36,329 nt of DNA from an uncultured Bacteroidia bacterium (GTDB lineage Bacteria; Bacteroidota; Bacteroidia; Bacteroidales; UBA932): the NCBI GenBank assembly GCA_902798975.1, contig CADBYT010000025.1:1-36329 (forward strand). Reading direction: 5' to 3'. The notes below the pieces were generated by a model, which saw only the letters and a list, made by a program, of their open reading frames with translations, was not told where the DNA came from and searched no databases. Made by a program: the position numbers and the translations under genes. Of this stretch, positions 27,064 to 35,092 are shown piece after piece (the first letter of the stretch is position 1; every line of letters begins with the position of its first letter).

Positions 27064-27189
27064 TTAGATGTCTTCAGGAATAAGGGGATCGCTGCCGCCG
27101 CTGCCGACCAGGATGATATTTTTTGTCTCCAGCCCGAACACGATAGTCACAGGCGGTAGATACGTTTCTTTTGCTTTTTCTTCTGTCAT
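27064..27189 (-). CDS. Short peptide ORF upstream of the fimbrillin-like gene
   Basis: 41 residues from ATG 27189 (MTEEKAKETYLPPVTIVFGL, then SGGSDPLIPEDI). Bacteroidales surface-protein loci often carry tiny ORFs of this style, with YxxPxVxVV near the start and a Gly/Ser/Asp-rich end, beside fimbrillin genes. The frame is open back to a GTG at 27261, giving 65 residues, but a TATCTTTG box at 27216-27223 favours the shorter form. It ends 14 bases before the adhesin start, so the two are probably co-transcribed. Function unknown. Confidence 0.5.
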   Translation of the reverse strand: MTEEKAKETYLPPVTIVFGLETKNIILVGSGGSDPLIPEDI

Positions 27190-27215
27190 GGGTCTGATAC
27201 CGTAGGAGATTTTGT

Positions 27216-27223
27216 CAAAGATA
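27216..27223 (-). promoter_or_regulatory. Candidate -7 element of the adhesin operon
   Basis: TATCTTTG on the minus strand, 26 bases upstream of the small ORF start; the -33 region is weak. Confidence 0.5.
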
Positions 27224-27347
27224 TGCAGAATTCCCCGAACAGTTGTCCTGTTTGCGTCCACAAGTTGTCATGCGAGAGTACAAAGATGCAGCAGTAATTG
27301 CGCGAAAGTGCGATTAATTTCGTGGATGTAAATTTTTCGTAACACTA

Positions 27348-27379
27348 TTGTATCATATTAGGTTTTTTTTCTACATTTG
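27348..27379 (+). promoter_or_regulatory. Promoter of the porin gene
   Basis: TTG (27348-27350), 21-base spacer, TACATTTG (27372-27379). The porin ATG begins only 7 bases after the -7 box, so the transcript would be leaderless or nearly so. Confidence 0.65.
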
Positions 27380-27386
27380 CGGAGCC

Positions 27387-28418
27387 ATGCGCCTAAAACT
27401 AATCCTACCAATGCTATTTATCACGGGTGTGTTGTCTGCACAAACTGTGAAGGATTGGTTTACAAAGCCCTCTCTGGCGGCCGCATCGCAGATTACCGAG
27501 AAGTATTCCGTACAGGACAATAAGTTCAAGACCATCCCGCTGGTCATGCTCAAGGCGTCGTTCGGGCAGAATACCCCGTTCACCGTCAACCTGCTTTACG
27601 ATATCCCCAACACGCAGTTCCTGACCGTCGAAGCCATCTGGCAGCCCATCCACCAGATTGGTATCCATATCGGCCTGCAGAAGATGCTCTTCCAGTACGA
27701 GACGACGTTTGCCCCGTATTCCTATGGTATTATCGGATATTCGCAGGCTTCTTCTTATCTGGGCGGCTATTCGAGTGACTACACCGGGATCAGCTCGCGC
27801 AGCCGTGACTGGGGCCTTGTGCTGCAGGGTTCTTTCTGGCCCGAAGAGGGCTTCTCGAAACTCTCTTATGCGGTCGGTGTCTTCAACGGCAACGGCTACA
27901 ACTTCAAGGACGACAACAAGGCCAAGGATATCCACGGCCGCCTGGTTTTCCAGCCCAACCGCAACCTGACGTTCACCCTGGGCGGCATGCTCGGCTACTA
28001 TACACCGTTGCATGAAGATGGCCCCGGACATCACCATTGGCACACGGACGAGGGCCTGGCCTGCCGGCGCCGCATCACGGCCGGCGTATGGTACGACAAT
28101 GGAAAGTTGTTCGTACGAAGCGAGAATGTCTACGGCAAGACGGACGGTATGATGAGCGACGGCGCCATGGTGCTGCTCGGCTACAAGTTCCTGTCGAGAC
28201 TGCAGCTGTCCTCCCGCGTGGACCGTTTCCAGCGGGACCTCACCGATCCGCTCAGCACCTCCACCAAGCTGGACTTCTGCTTCACGCACTACCTGACCAA
28301 AGACAGGACGATCTACTACGCCATCCAGTACGGCCACAACTTCTTCTCCGATTCGAACATCCCCGGCACTGACACCATCATGGTCTGCCTGAACCTCGCG
28401 CTGCTGCGCAAATTCTAA
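27387..28418 (+). CDS. Outer-membrane porin (phosphate-selective porin O/P-like)
   Basis: 343 residues from ATG 27387. A signal peptide (MRLKLILPMLFITGVLSA) is followed by amphipathic strands rich in aromatic residues and Gly, ending in Phe (LALLRKF), as expected for a 16-stranded barrel. FNGNGYNFKDDNKAKDIHGR and SSRVDRFQRD resemble the O/P-type porin family of Bacteroidota. An insert GPGHHHWHTDEG is His-rich and could be a metal-binding extracellular loop. Monocistronic by appearance; a separate promoter precedes cdaA. A start at 27348 would include the promoter and is rejected. Confidence 0.75.
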   Translation: MRLKLILPMLFITGVLSAQTVKDWFTKPSLAAASQITEKYSVQDNKFKTIPLVMLKASFGQNTPFTVNLLYDIPNTQFLTVEAIWQPIHQIGIHIGLQKMLFQYETTFAPYSYGIIGYSQASSYLGGYSSDYTGISSRSRDWGLVLQGSFWPEEGFSKLSYAVGVFNGNGYNFKDDNKAKDIHGRLVFQPNRNLTFTLGGMLGYYTPLHEDGPGHHHWHTDEGLACRRRITAGVWYDNGKLFVRSENVYGKTDGMMSDGAMVLLGYKFLSRLQLSSRVDRFQRDLTDPLSTSTKLDFCFTHYLTKDRTIYYAIQYGHNFFSDSNIPGTDTIMVCLNLALLRKF

Positions 28419-28454
28419 TTTTCAAATAGACTTTATTTCATCAGATTAATTATT

Positions 28455-28462
28455 TACCTTTG
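28455..28462 (+). promoter_or_regulatory. Candidate -7 element of the cdaA operon
   Basis: TACCTTTG matches TAnnTTTG and ends 19 bases before the cdaA ATG; -33 is AT-rich but not a clean TTTG. Confidence 0.6.
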
Positions 28463-28481
28463 TGTAGTAATTAGTCTGGTG

Positions 28482-29267
28482 ATGCTGGAGTTTTTGCATT
28501 TTTCCTGGATAGACATCCTTGACATCCTGATGGTGGCCGCGATCATCTTCCTGATATTCAGGTCGATACGCGGGACGACCGCCATCAATATCTTCATCGC
28601 CATCATCATTGTGCTCCTGGTCCGCGTCATTGCGGAAGCCGTCGGGATGAAGATGATGTCCTCCCTGCTCGGCACCCTCATCGACATGGGCGCCGTGGCG
28701 CTGGTGGTCATCTTCCAGCCCGAAGTGCGCCGCTTCCTGAATTCGCTGGGCCGCAAGGCCGAGACCACCCTGGAGCGGCAGAGTTTCCTGCAGCGGCTCG
28801 TCCCGTCCTGGCGCAGCCGGAAGGTGGACACCCACGCCATCAGCGAGATCACCGAAGCCTGCCGGGAGATGTCCGCGCAGAAGGAAGGCGCGCTCATCCT
28901 CATCCTGCACAAGAATACCCTGGAGGACATCATCGCCACGGGCGATACCGTGGACGCCGAGATCAGCCGCCGCCTGATCATGAATATCTTCTTCAAGAAT
29001 TCGCCCCTGCACGACGGCGCGATGATCATCGCGAACAACCGCATCGCCGCGGCCCGCTGCACCCTTCCCATCACGAACCGCACCGACCTGCCCGCCCGCT
29101 ACGGCATGCGCCACAAGGCCGCCCTCGGCATTTCCGAGCAGTGCGACGCCGACGTGATCGTCGTGAGCGAGGAGACGGGAGGCATCTCGCTTGCCCGCGG
29201 CGGCCAGCTCACACCCATCGAAACCATCAACACCCTGAATCTGCTGCTCGGAGAGACCCAGGAATGA
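28482..29267 (+). CDS. cdaA: Diadenylate cyclase CdaA (DacA)
   Basis: 261 residues. N-terminal membrane helices (about 12-85) are followed by the DisA_N catalytic domain with the two hallmark motifs DGA (LHDGAMI near 177) and RHR-like RHKAALG near 210. It joins two ATP to c-di-AMP, a second messenger for potassium and envelope homeostasis, at the inner membrane. A GTG at 28479 directly precedes the ATG. The stop overlaps the mutS2 start (ATGA). Usual neighbours such as folP or cdaR are not present here. Confidence 0.92.
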   Translation: MLEFLHFSWIDILDILMVAAIIFLIFRSIRGTTAINIFIAIIIVLLVRVIAEAVGMKMMSSLLGTLIDMGAVALVVIFQPEVRRFLNSLGRKAETTLERQSFLQRLVPSWRSRKVDTHAISEITEACREMSAQKEGALILILHKNTLEDIIATGDTVDAEISRRLIMNIFFKNSPLHDGAMIIANNRIAAARCTLPITNRTDLPARYGMRHKAALGISEQCDADVIVVSEETGGISLARGGQLTPIETINTLNLLLGETQE

Positions 29268-31729
29268 TCCACGAACGACTGGAAAGCAAACTCGGCTTCG
29301 ACAAAATCCGCAAGATGATCGCCGACCGCTGCCTGACGGATTACGCCGCCGGGCGGGTGGCCGAGGAGGCCTTTTCCACCGACACCGACATCATTCGCCG
29401 GAGGCTTGCCCTCGCCGACGAGATGCGCCTGATCCTGATGTTCGAGGAGAATTTCCCGACCACGGGCTACATCGACGCCATCCCCTTCCTGTCCGCGCTG
29501 GAGCGCGACGGATCCTGCATCGACGTGCTTTCGCTCGGCAAGCTCAAGACCGTCACGGACACCGTCCGCCGCGTCCTGCACTTCTTCGGCAGCGTCAAGG
29601 GCGGCATCTATCCGCAGCTGGAGAAACTCGTCTCGCCCATCCGCTTCTTCCCCGAAGTGCAGCGGCGCATCGAGAGCATCCTCGACAAATACGGCGACAT
29701 CAAGGATTCCGCTTCCGACCGGCTCTTCGAGATCCGGCGCGACCTCCGCAGCAAGGAGGCGGCCATCTCGAAACGCGCCGGCGCCATTCTGCGCAAGGCG
29801 CAGGAAGAGGGCGTCGTGGACGCCGACGCGGACGTGACCATCCGCGACGGCAAATACCTCATCCCCGTGGGCACCTCCGCCAAGCGCAAGCTCGCGGGCT
29901 TCGTACATGACGTGTCCGCCTCCGGCAAGACGGCCTTCATCGAACCGGCCGAGATCATCGAGCTGGAGAACGATATCGCCGAGCTCCATTTCGAAGAAGA
30001 GCGCGAGATCCGCAAGATTCTGCTGGAATTCACCGACTTCCTGCGGCCCTACCTGCCCGAACTGCTGGCCGGCGCCGCCTTCATCGGGGAGCTGGATTTC
30101 CTGATGGCGAAGGCGCAGACGGCGCTGGACCTCGTGGCCGGCATGCCTGTCATCTCGACCGACGGCAGCCTGTCGCTGCGCAAGGCGCGCCACCCGCTGC
30201 TGGAGAAGGCGCTCGTCCGCGAGGGGCGCAGCATCGTCCCGCTGACGGTCACCCTGACGGACAAGAAACGCATCCTGCTCATCTCCGGCCCCAACGCGGG
30301 CGGCAAGTCCGTCTGCCTCAAGACGGTCGGACTCCTCCAATACATGTTCCAGTGGGGCATGCTCATTCCCACTTCCGAGAGCTCCGAGCTCCCGGTCTTC
30401 GACCGCATAGCCGTGAGCATCGGCGACGACCAGAACCTCGAAGACGACCTCAGCACCTACAGTTCCTTCCTCGCGGACATGCGCGAGCTGCTCTCGGTGG
30501 CCGACGAGCGGACGCTGGTGCTCATCGACGAATTCGGCTCGGGCACGGAGCCGGCGGCCGGCGGCGCCATCGCCGAGGCCATCCTGGCCGAACTCGACCG
30601 CCGCGGCGTGCGGGCCGTGATCACCACACACTACACCAACCTCAAGCTCTACGCCGCAGGTGCCGACACGCACGTGGTCAACGGCGCCATGCTCTACGAC
30701 GCCGCGAAGATCGCCCCGATGTTCCAGCTGGAGATCGGCCTGCCCGGCAATTCCTTTGCCTTCGAGCTGGCGCGCAAGATGCGCCTGCCGGAGAGCATCG
30801 TCAAGGACGCGGAGACGCGCGCCGGCGAGGAATTCGTGGGGATTGAGCGCAACCTGCGCAAGATCGCCCGCAACCGCCGGGCCCTGGACGAGAAGCTCCA
30901 GAAGATCAAGCATACCGACAAGGCCCTCGAGGGTATCACCGAGCGCTACGAGAAGGAGTTGGAGGATATCCAGAAGCAGAAGAAGGCCATCCTCGAGGAG
31001 GCCCGCAAAGAGGCGGAGCAGATCGTCAAGGGGGCAGGCAAGCAGGTGGAGAAGACCATCCGCGACATCAAGGAGGCCCAGGCCGGCAAAGAGCAGACCA
31101 AGGCCGCGCGCCAGGAGCTTCAGGGCTTCCTCGGCGCCCTGCAGGAGCGCAAATCCAAGGAGAAGAAGACGCGCGACGCCTACATCGACCGCAAACTCGA
31201 GCAGCTCAAGAAGCGCAAGAAGGGCGGCGCGGCCGCCGGGGACGCCGAGCCTGCGAAGAGCGAGCCGCTCAAGGTGGGCGAGAAGGTCCGCATCAAGGAG
31301 AACGGCCTCGTGGGCGAGGTGGCCAAGATCAGCAGCAAATCCGTGACCGTGATCGTGGGCAACATCACCAGCACCATGGCGCCGGCGCGCGTGGAGCGCA
31401 TTTCTTCGAATGAATTCCGCGAAGCGTCCCGTAAGGTGTTCGCGCCCGTGCAGCAGCGGGTGGATAGCGCCATCACGGAGCGCAAGCTCTCCTTCAAGCC
31501 CGAATTGGATATCCGCGGCGAGCGCCTCTCCGACGCGCTGGACATTGTCACGCATTACATCGACGATGCCGTCATGCTCGGCATCGGCTCCGTGCGCATC
31601 ATCCACGGCAAGGGGACCGGCGTGCTGCGCGAGGAAATACAGAAATACCTCCGGACCATCCCGGGGCTGACCGTCAGCGACGAGGACGTGCGCAACGGCG
31701 GCACCGGCGTAACCGTGGTCAAACTATGA
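29264..31729 (+). CDS. mutS2: MutS2 family ATPase/endonuclease
   Basis: 821 residues from the ATG that overlaps the cdaA stop. There is no mismatch-recognition domain; the core and clamp helices are followed by the MutS ATPase with Walker A GPNAGGKS near 342 and Walker B LVLIDEFGSGTEP near 417, then a long Lys/Glu-rich coiled coil (about 510-640). A C-terminal Smr domain carries LDIRGER near 747 and HGKGTG. In other bacteria MutS2 suppresses recombination or splits collided ribosomes; which applies here cannot be read from sequence. The frame is open further upstream, but that part overlaps cdaA out of frame. Confidence 0.92.
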   Translation: MIHERLESKLGFDKIRKMIADRCLTDYAAGRVAEEAFSTDTDIIRRRLALADEMRLILMFEENFPTTGYIDAIPFLSALERDGSCIDVLSLGKLKTVTDTVRRVLHFFGSVKGGIYPQLEKLVSPIRFFPEVQRRIESILDKYGDIKDSASDRLFEIRRDLRSKEAAISKRAGAILRKAQEEGVVDADADVTIRDGKYLIPVGTSAKRKLAGFVHDVSASGKTAFIEPAEIIELENDIAELHFEEEREIRKILLEFTDFLRPYLPELLAGAAFIGELDFLMAKAQTALDLVAGMPVISTDGSLSLRKARHPLLEKALVREGRSIVPLTVTLTDKKRILLISGPNAGGKSVCLKTVGLLQYMFQWGMLIPTSESSELPVFDRIAVSIGDDQNLEDDLSTYSSFLADMRELLSVADERTLVLIDEFGSGTEPAAGGAIAEAILAELDRRGVRAVITTHYTNLKLYAAGADTHVVNGAMLYDAAKIAPMFQLEIGLPGNSFAFELARKMRLPESIVKDAETRAGEEFVGIERNLRKIARNRRALDEKLQKIKHTDKALEGITERYEKELEDIQKQKKAILEEARKEAEQIVKGAGKQVEKTIRDIKEAQAGKEQTKAARQELQGFLGALQERKSKEKKTRDAYIDRKLEQLKKRKKGGAAAGDAEPAKSEPLKVGEKVRIKENGLVGEVAKISSKSVTVIVGNITSTMAPARVERISSNEFREASRKVFAPVQQRVDSAITERKLSFKPELDIRGERLSDALDIVTHYIDDAVMLGIGSVRIIHGKGTGVLREEIQKYLRTIPGLTVSDEDVRNGGTGVTVVKL

Positions 31730-32115
31730 GAACGGACAGGGCCGTCGTCGGCCGCAGGGGAGAAGAGGAAGCCAGCCGCTACCTCACCCGGCTCGGCCAC
31801 AGGGTCCTCGCGCGCAACTGGCGCGGAGGGCACCTCGAGCTGGATATCATCACCCTGACGGGCAGCGAGCTCCACTTTGTGGAAGTCAAGAGCCGCGTGG
31901 CGCCCGTGATGGCTGAGCCCCAGCGCAACGTGGGCCGCGACAAGCAGCGGCGCATGGTCGCCGCCGCGCAGGCCTTCCTGCACGGCGAGGCCCGCAAGGA
32001 CCTGCCCGCCGACCTGGAAGTCTTCTTCGACGTGATGTCGGTCGTCTTCTACGGTACGGGCGAAGAATTTGACATTGAGTACTATCCTAAAGCTTTTACG
32101 CCACTGTATGCTTAA
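31726..32115 (+). CDS. yraN: YraN-family (UPF0102) putative endonuclease
   Basis: 129 residues. The restriction-endonuclease-like core is visible: GRRGEEEASRYL, then RNWRGGHLELDIITL and LHFVEVKSR, giving the E...D...ExK pattern. The family is widespread and resembles Holliday-junction resolvases, but its role is unresolved. Start overlaps the mutS2 stop; its last 8 bases overlap the manC start, so translation is coupled along this row. Confidence 0.9.
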   Translation: MRTDRAVVGRRGEEEASRYLTRLGHRVLARNWRGGHLELDIITLTGSELHFVEVKSRVAPVMAEPQRNVGRDKQRRMVAAAQAFLHGEARKDLPADLEVFFDVMSVVFYGTGEEFDIEYYPKAFTPLYA

Positions 32116-33199
32116 TAACCATCATTACTGTATAATCATGGCCGGCGGGATCGGATCCCGCTTCTGGCCGATCAGCCGGGCTGACCAGCCCAAGCAGTTC
32201 CTCGATTTCAGCATCCTGGGCCGTTCTTTCTTGCGCCGTACCTACGACCGCATGAAAGTGGTCATTCCCGAGGAGAACATCATCGTGGTGAGTCTGGAGC
32301 GCTACCGCGACCAGGTGATGACGCAGCTGCCCGAGCTGCCTGCGTGCAATCTCCTGCTTGAGCCCTACAACCGCAACACGGCGCCCTGTATCGCTTTTGC
32401 GACCTACGTGATCCTGCAGCGCGACCCGGAGGCCGTCACCGTGGTGACGCCTTCCGACCACGCCATTGCGCGGCACGAAGTGTTCAACAGGACGCTGGAG
32501 GCGGCGCTCGACTATGCCGCAGGGTCCGACGCGCTCATCACCCTGGGTGTCGTGCCCACGCGCGCGGATTCCAATTTCGGTTATATCCAGATGGCCGGGA
32601 AGTCCGAGGACGGCCGCCCCGTCAAGATCAAGACCTTCACCGAGAAGCCGGACGCCGAGCTGGCGCGCGTGTTCGTGGATACGCACGAGTTCCTCTGGAA
32701 TTCCGGTATTTTCGTCTGGCGTGCGGATTCCATTCGCAGGGAGCTGGAGAAATATGCTCCCGAGATCACCGACCTCTGGGCCGGCTGGCAGGAGGCGCTC
32801 GGTTCCAGCGGGCAGCAGGCCTTCGTGGACCGCATCTATACGGACATGCCACGCATCTCCATCGACTACGCCGTGATGGAGAAGACGGACAACGCCTGGG
32901 TGTATCCAGCGGAGTTCCGCTGGGCGGATATCGGAAACTGGGAGTCTCTCTACGAGTATCTGGCCTATCATGACGACCAGGGCAACGCGCTCAACCGCAC
33001 CAGCCGCCGCCTGCTCGTGGACAGTGCCGACAATATCGTCTATTCTACCCGCGACGACAAGTTGCTGGCGATCCGGGGCATGGAGAATTTCATCATCATC
33101 GACACCGAAGACGTTCTGATGATCTGTCCGCGCGACGAGCGGAAGCTCAAGGACTTCCTTTCCCGCCTCGCCATGCCCGAGTACGAAGAATATCGGTAG
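32108..33199 (+). CDS. manC: Mannose-1-phosphate guanylyltransferase (GDP)
   Basis: 363 residues from ATG 32108. The nucleotidyltransferase signature MAGGIGSRFWPISR is followed by QPKQF, then LLEPYNRNTAPCI and FTEKPD, and SIDYAVMEK, all typical of GDP-mannose pyrophosphorylases. No C-terminal isomerase domain, so monofunctional. Makes GDP-mannose for glycans, capsule or LPS. An upstream in-frame ATG at 32069 lies inside yraN and would add residues before the family N-terminus. Confidence 0.92.
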   Translation: MLNNHHYCIIMAGGIGSRFWPISRADQPKQFLDFSILGRSFLRRTYDRMKVVIPEENIIVVSLERYRDQVMTQLPELPACNLLLEPYNRNTAPCIAFATYVILQRDPEAVTVVTPSDHAIARHEVFNRTLEAALDYAAGSDALITLGVVPTRADSNFGYIQMAGKSEDGRPVKIKTFTEKPDAELARVFVDTHEFLWNSGIFVWRADSIRRELEKYAPEITDLWAGWQEALGSSGQQAFVDRIYTDMPRISIDYAVMEKTDNAWVYPAEFRWADIGNWESLYEYLAYHDDQGNALNRTSRRLLVDSADNIVYSTRDDKLLAIRGMENFIIIDTEDVLMICPRDERKLKDFLSRLAMPEYEEYR

Positions 33200-33303
33200 G
33201 TCGGGTGCCCCCTCGCGGGCGGCCGGAAATTATTTTTCGTGCAGTAGCGCGAAAAACCAATTTCCGCTCCGCCCTCCACGACGCCAACCCGCTGCACCCG
33301 ACC
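33199..33303 (+). repeat. Structured dispersed repeat, copy 2 (upstream of rplC)
   Basis: Outer arms GGTCGGGTGC (33199-33208) and GCACCCGACC (33294-33303) differ from those of copy 1 but again pair perfectly. The core (about 33215-33283) matches copy 1 with only a few differences and keeps all three inner stems and the TGCAGTAGC loop. It starts at the last base of the manC stop codon. Confidence 0.85.
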
Positions 33304-33318
33304 GTATCCAATCCATCC

Positions 33319-33354
33319 GTCATTCGCCGGCTCCGACCGGCGAATCTCTTTTTT
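33319..33354 (+). terminator. REP-like palindrome with T tail downstream of manC
   Basis: ATTCGCCGG (33322-33330) and CCGGCGAAT (33337-33345) around CTCCGA, then CTCTTTTTT. Same design and position as the element at 20323. Confidence 0.75.
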
Positions 33355-33402
33355 CCGCTCCGCCCTCCACGACGCTGACGCGCGGCAAGCCGGCGGCCGG
33401 AA
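33355..33402 (+). repeat. Fragment of the structured repeat
   Basis: 33355-33391 repeats the right part of copy 1 (CCGCTCCGCCCTCCAC onward, to CGCGGCAAGCC), followed at 33392 by GGCGGCCGGAA, a piece of the left core: a scrambled or recombined partial copy. Confidence 0.7.
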
Positions 33403-33423
33403 GAAACAATTGTAAATCAACTA

Positions 33424-33454
33424 TTTGTAATTTGAGAAATTAGTTGTATATTTG
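33424..33454 (+). promoter_or_regulatory. Promoter of the rplC operon
   Basis: TTTG (33424-33427), 19-base spacer, TATATTTG (33447-33454), identical in spacing and -7 sequence to the rpsL promoter; both continue CAGCCC. Confidence 0.85.
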
Positions 33455-33457
33455 CAG

Positions 33458-33473
33458 CCCGCAAAAATGCGGG
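33458..33473 (+). promoter_or_regulatory. Start-of-transcript hairpin in the rplC leader
   Basis: CCCGCA and TGCGGG with loop AAAA, 3 bases after the -7 box. Sequence differs from the rpsL leader hairpin but position and shape are the same. Confidence 0.6.
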
Positions 33474-33514
33474 AAAACTTATAAAGTGTTTATAAACAAT
33501 TAATTAACAAACCA

Positions 33515-34141
33515 ATGCCTGGATTAATTGGAAAGAAAATCGGAATGACTTCCGTTTTCGGTGCCGACGGTAAGAACATACCGTGCACCGTCATCGAGGC
33601 TGGTCCGTGCGTCGTTACGCAGCTGCGTACTCTTGAGAAGGACGGCTATGAGGCCGTGCAGCTTGCCTATGGCGAAACCACCGAAAAGCACACCAGCGCG
33701 CCCCTGATGGGGCACTTCAAAAAGGCAGGTACCACTCCCAAGCGCAAGCTGGTCGAATTCAAGGCCGACTTCGAAGGTGAGGTGGCCCTCGGCACCACGT
33801 TCACCGTGGCCGACATCTTCACCGAGGATGTCAAGTACGTGGACGTGATCGGTACCTCCAAGGGTAAGGGTTTCCAGGGTGTTGTGCACCGTCATCACTT
33901 CGCCGGCGTCGGCGGACAGACCCACGGCCAGCACAATCGTCTGCGTCACCCCGGTTCCATGGGTGCGTCCTCCTGGCCGTCCCGCGTTCTCCCCGGCATG
34001 CGTATGGCTGGCCACATGGGCAGCGAGCGCGTGAAGGTCGAGAATCTCGAGGTCCTCAAGGTGCTCCCTGAGAACAATCTCGTCGTTGTCAAAGGTTCCG
34101 TCCCCGGAGCCAAGGGTTCTTATGTAATTGTGGAGGCTTAG
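33515..34141 (+). CDS. rplC: 50S ribosomal protein L3
   Basis: 208 residues, complete: [15 protein letters not shown] start, [17 protein letters not shown] and [14 protein letters not shown] central motifs. First gene after the split from rpsJ, with its own promoter. Confidence 0.97.
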   Translation: MPGLIGKKIGMTSVFGADGKNIPCTVIEAGPCVVTQLRTLEKDGYEAVQLAYGETTEKHTSAPLMGHFKKAGTTPKRKLVEFKADFEGEVALGTTFTVADIFTEDVKYVDVIGTSKGKGFQGVVHRHHFAGVGGQTHGQHNRLRHPGSMGASSWPSRVLPGMRMAGHMGSERVKVENLEVLKVLPENNLVVVKGSVPGAKGSYVIVEA

Positions 34142-34145
34142 CGTT

Positions 34146-34775
34146 ATGGAATTAGAAGTTTTGAAAATTGACGGCACCAAGTCCGGCAAGAAAGTGACGC
34201 TCGAAGAGAACGTCTTCGCTATTGAACCCAACGACCACGCCGTTTATCTCGACGTCGTCCAGTACCTCGCCAACCAGCGTCACGGTAACTCCAAGACCAA
34301 GGATCGCAGCGAGATCGCGCACAGCACCAAGAAGCTCGGTCGCCAGAAGGGCGGCGGCGGTGCCCGTCACGGCTCCCTGAAAGCGAACATCTTCGTCGGT
34401 GGCGGCCGCGTGTTCGGTCCCGTCCCCCGTTTCTATCACAATAAGTTGAACAAGAAGGTCAAGGCCCTTGCCCGCAAGTCCGCGCTGACCTACAAGGCCC
34501 AGGAGAATGCTATCATCGTCCTCGAGCCGTTCACGATGGATGCACCCAAGACCAAGGAACTCCTCGCGATCAACAACGCCATCAAGGCCGGCGACCGCAA
34601 GGTTCTCTACGTGCTCCCTCAGAATTCAACCAACATCTATCTTTCATCCCGCAACCTTCCTCAGGTGAATGTCCTCTCCGTTGATGAGATCAACACCTAC
34701 GCCATCATGAACGCCAATACCCTGGTGCTCTTCGACGGCGTGCAGGACATCCTCGCCGAGCGGAACATGCGCTAA
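34146..34775 (+). CDS. rplD: 50S ribosomal protein L4
   Basis: 209 residues from ATG 34146; STKKLGRQKGGGGARHG loop and IYLSSRNLPQVNVL are intact. An in-frame ATG at 34128 would overlap rplC and is less likely. Confidence 0.97.
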   Translation: MELEVLKIDGTKSGKKVTLEENVFAIEPNDHAVYLDVVQYLANQRHGNSKTKDRSEIAHSTKKLGRQKGGGGARHGSLKANIFVGGGRVFGPVPRFYHNKLNKKVKALARKSALTYKAQENAIIVLEPFTMDAPKTKELLAINNAIKAGDRKVLYVLPQNSTNIYLSSRNLPQVNVLSVDEINTYAIMNANTLVLFDGVQDILAERNMR

Positions 34776-34787
34776 ACGTACACGAAG

Positions 34788-35078
34788 ATGGGAATTATCA
34801 TTAAGCCAATCGTTACAGAGAAGTTGACGGATCAGGGCGAAAAGTTGAACCGTTACGGCTTTATCGTGGAAGGTAAGGCCAACAAACTTCAGATCAAAGA
34901 GGCTGTGGAGAAGATGTACAATGTCTCCGTGGCCGATGTCAATACGGTGAACTATCACGGCAAGCGCAAGAGCCGCTACACCAAGGCGGGTCTGCTCCGC
35001 GGCCGGATGAATCACTTCAAGAAGGCGTACATCACCCTCGCCGGTGATGACAAGATCGATTTCTACGCTAACATTTAA
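34788..35078 (+). CDS. rplW: 50S ribosomal protein L23
   Basis: 96 residues, full length; [20 protein letters not shown] and [14 protein letters not shown] as in the family. Lies at the exit tunnel of the ribosome; usual place in the operon. Confidence 0.96.
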   Translation: MGIIIKPIVTEKLTDQGEKLNRYGFIVEGKANKLQIKEAVEKMYNVSVADVNTVNYHGKRKSRYTKAGLLRGRMNHFKKAYITLAGDDKIDFYANI

Positions 35079-35092
35079 GGGAGGGACAGACA

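Larger units (their letters stand above)
33200..33514. other. Intergenic region upstream of rplC
   Basis: These 315 bases contain no gene: structured repeat copy 2, a REP-like terminator, a fragment of a third structured repeat, the rplC promoter and a leader with a 5' hairpin. Confidence 0.85.

Noticed and set aside
24233-27067. Two long plus-strand frames opposite the fimbrillin-like gene
   Set aside because: Gly/Val/Asp-rich shadows without signal peptide or motifs; the minus-strand product has a lipoprotein signal and recognisable domain.
29099-31606. 835-codon open frame antisense to mutS2
   Set aside because: Shadow frame; mutS2 has all family motifs on the other strand.
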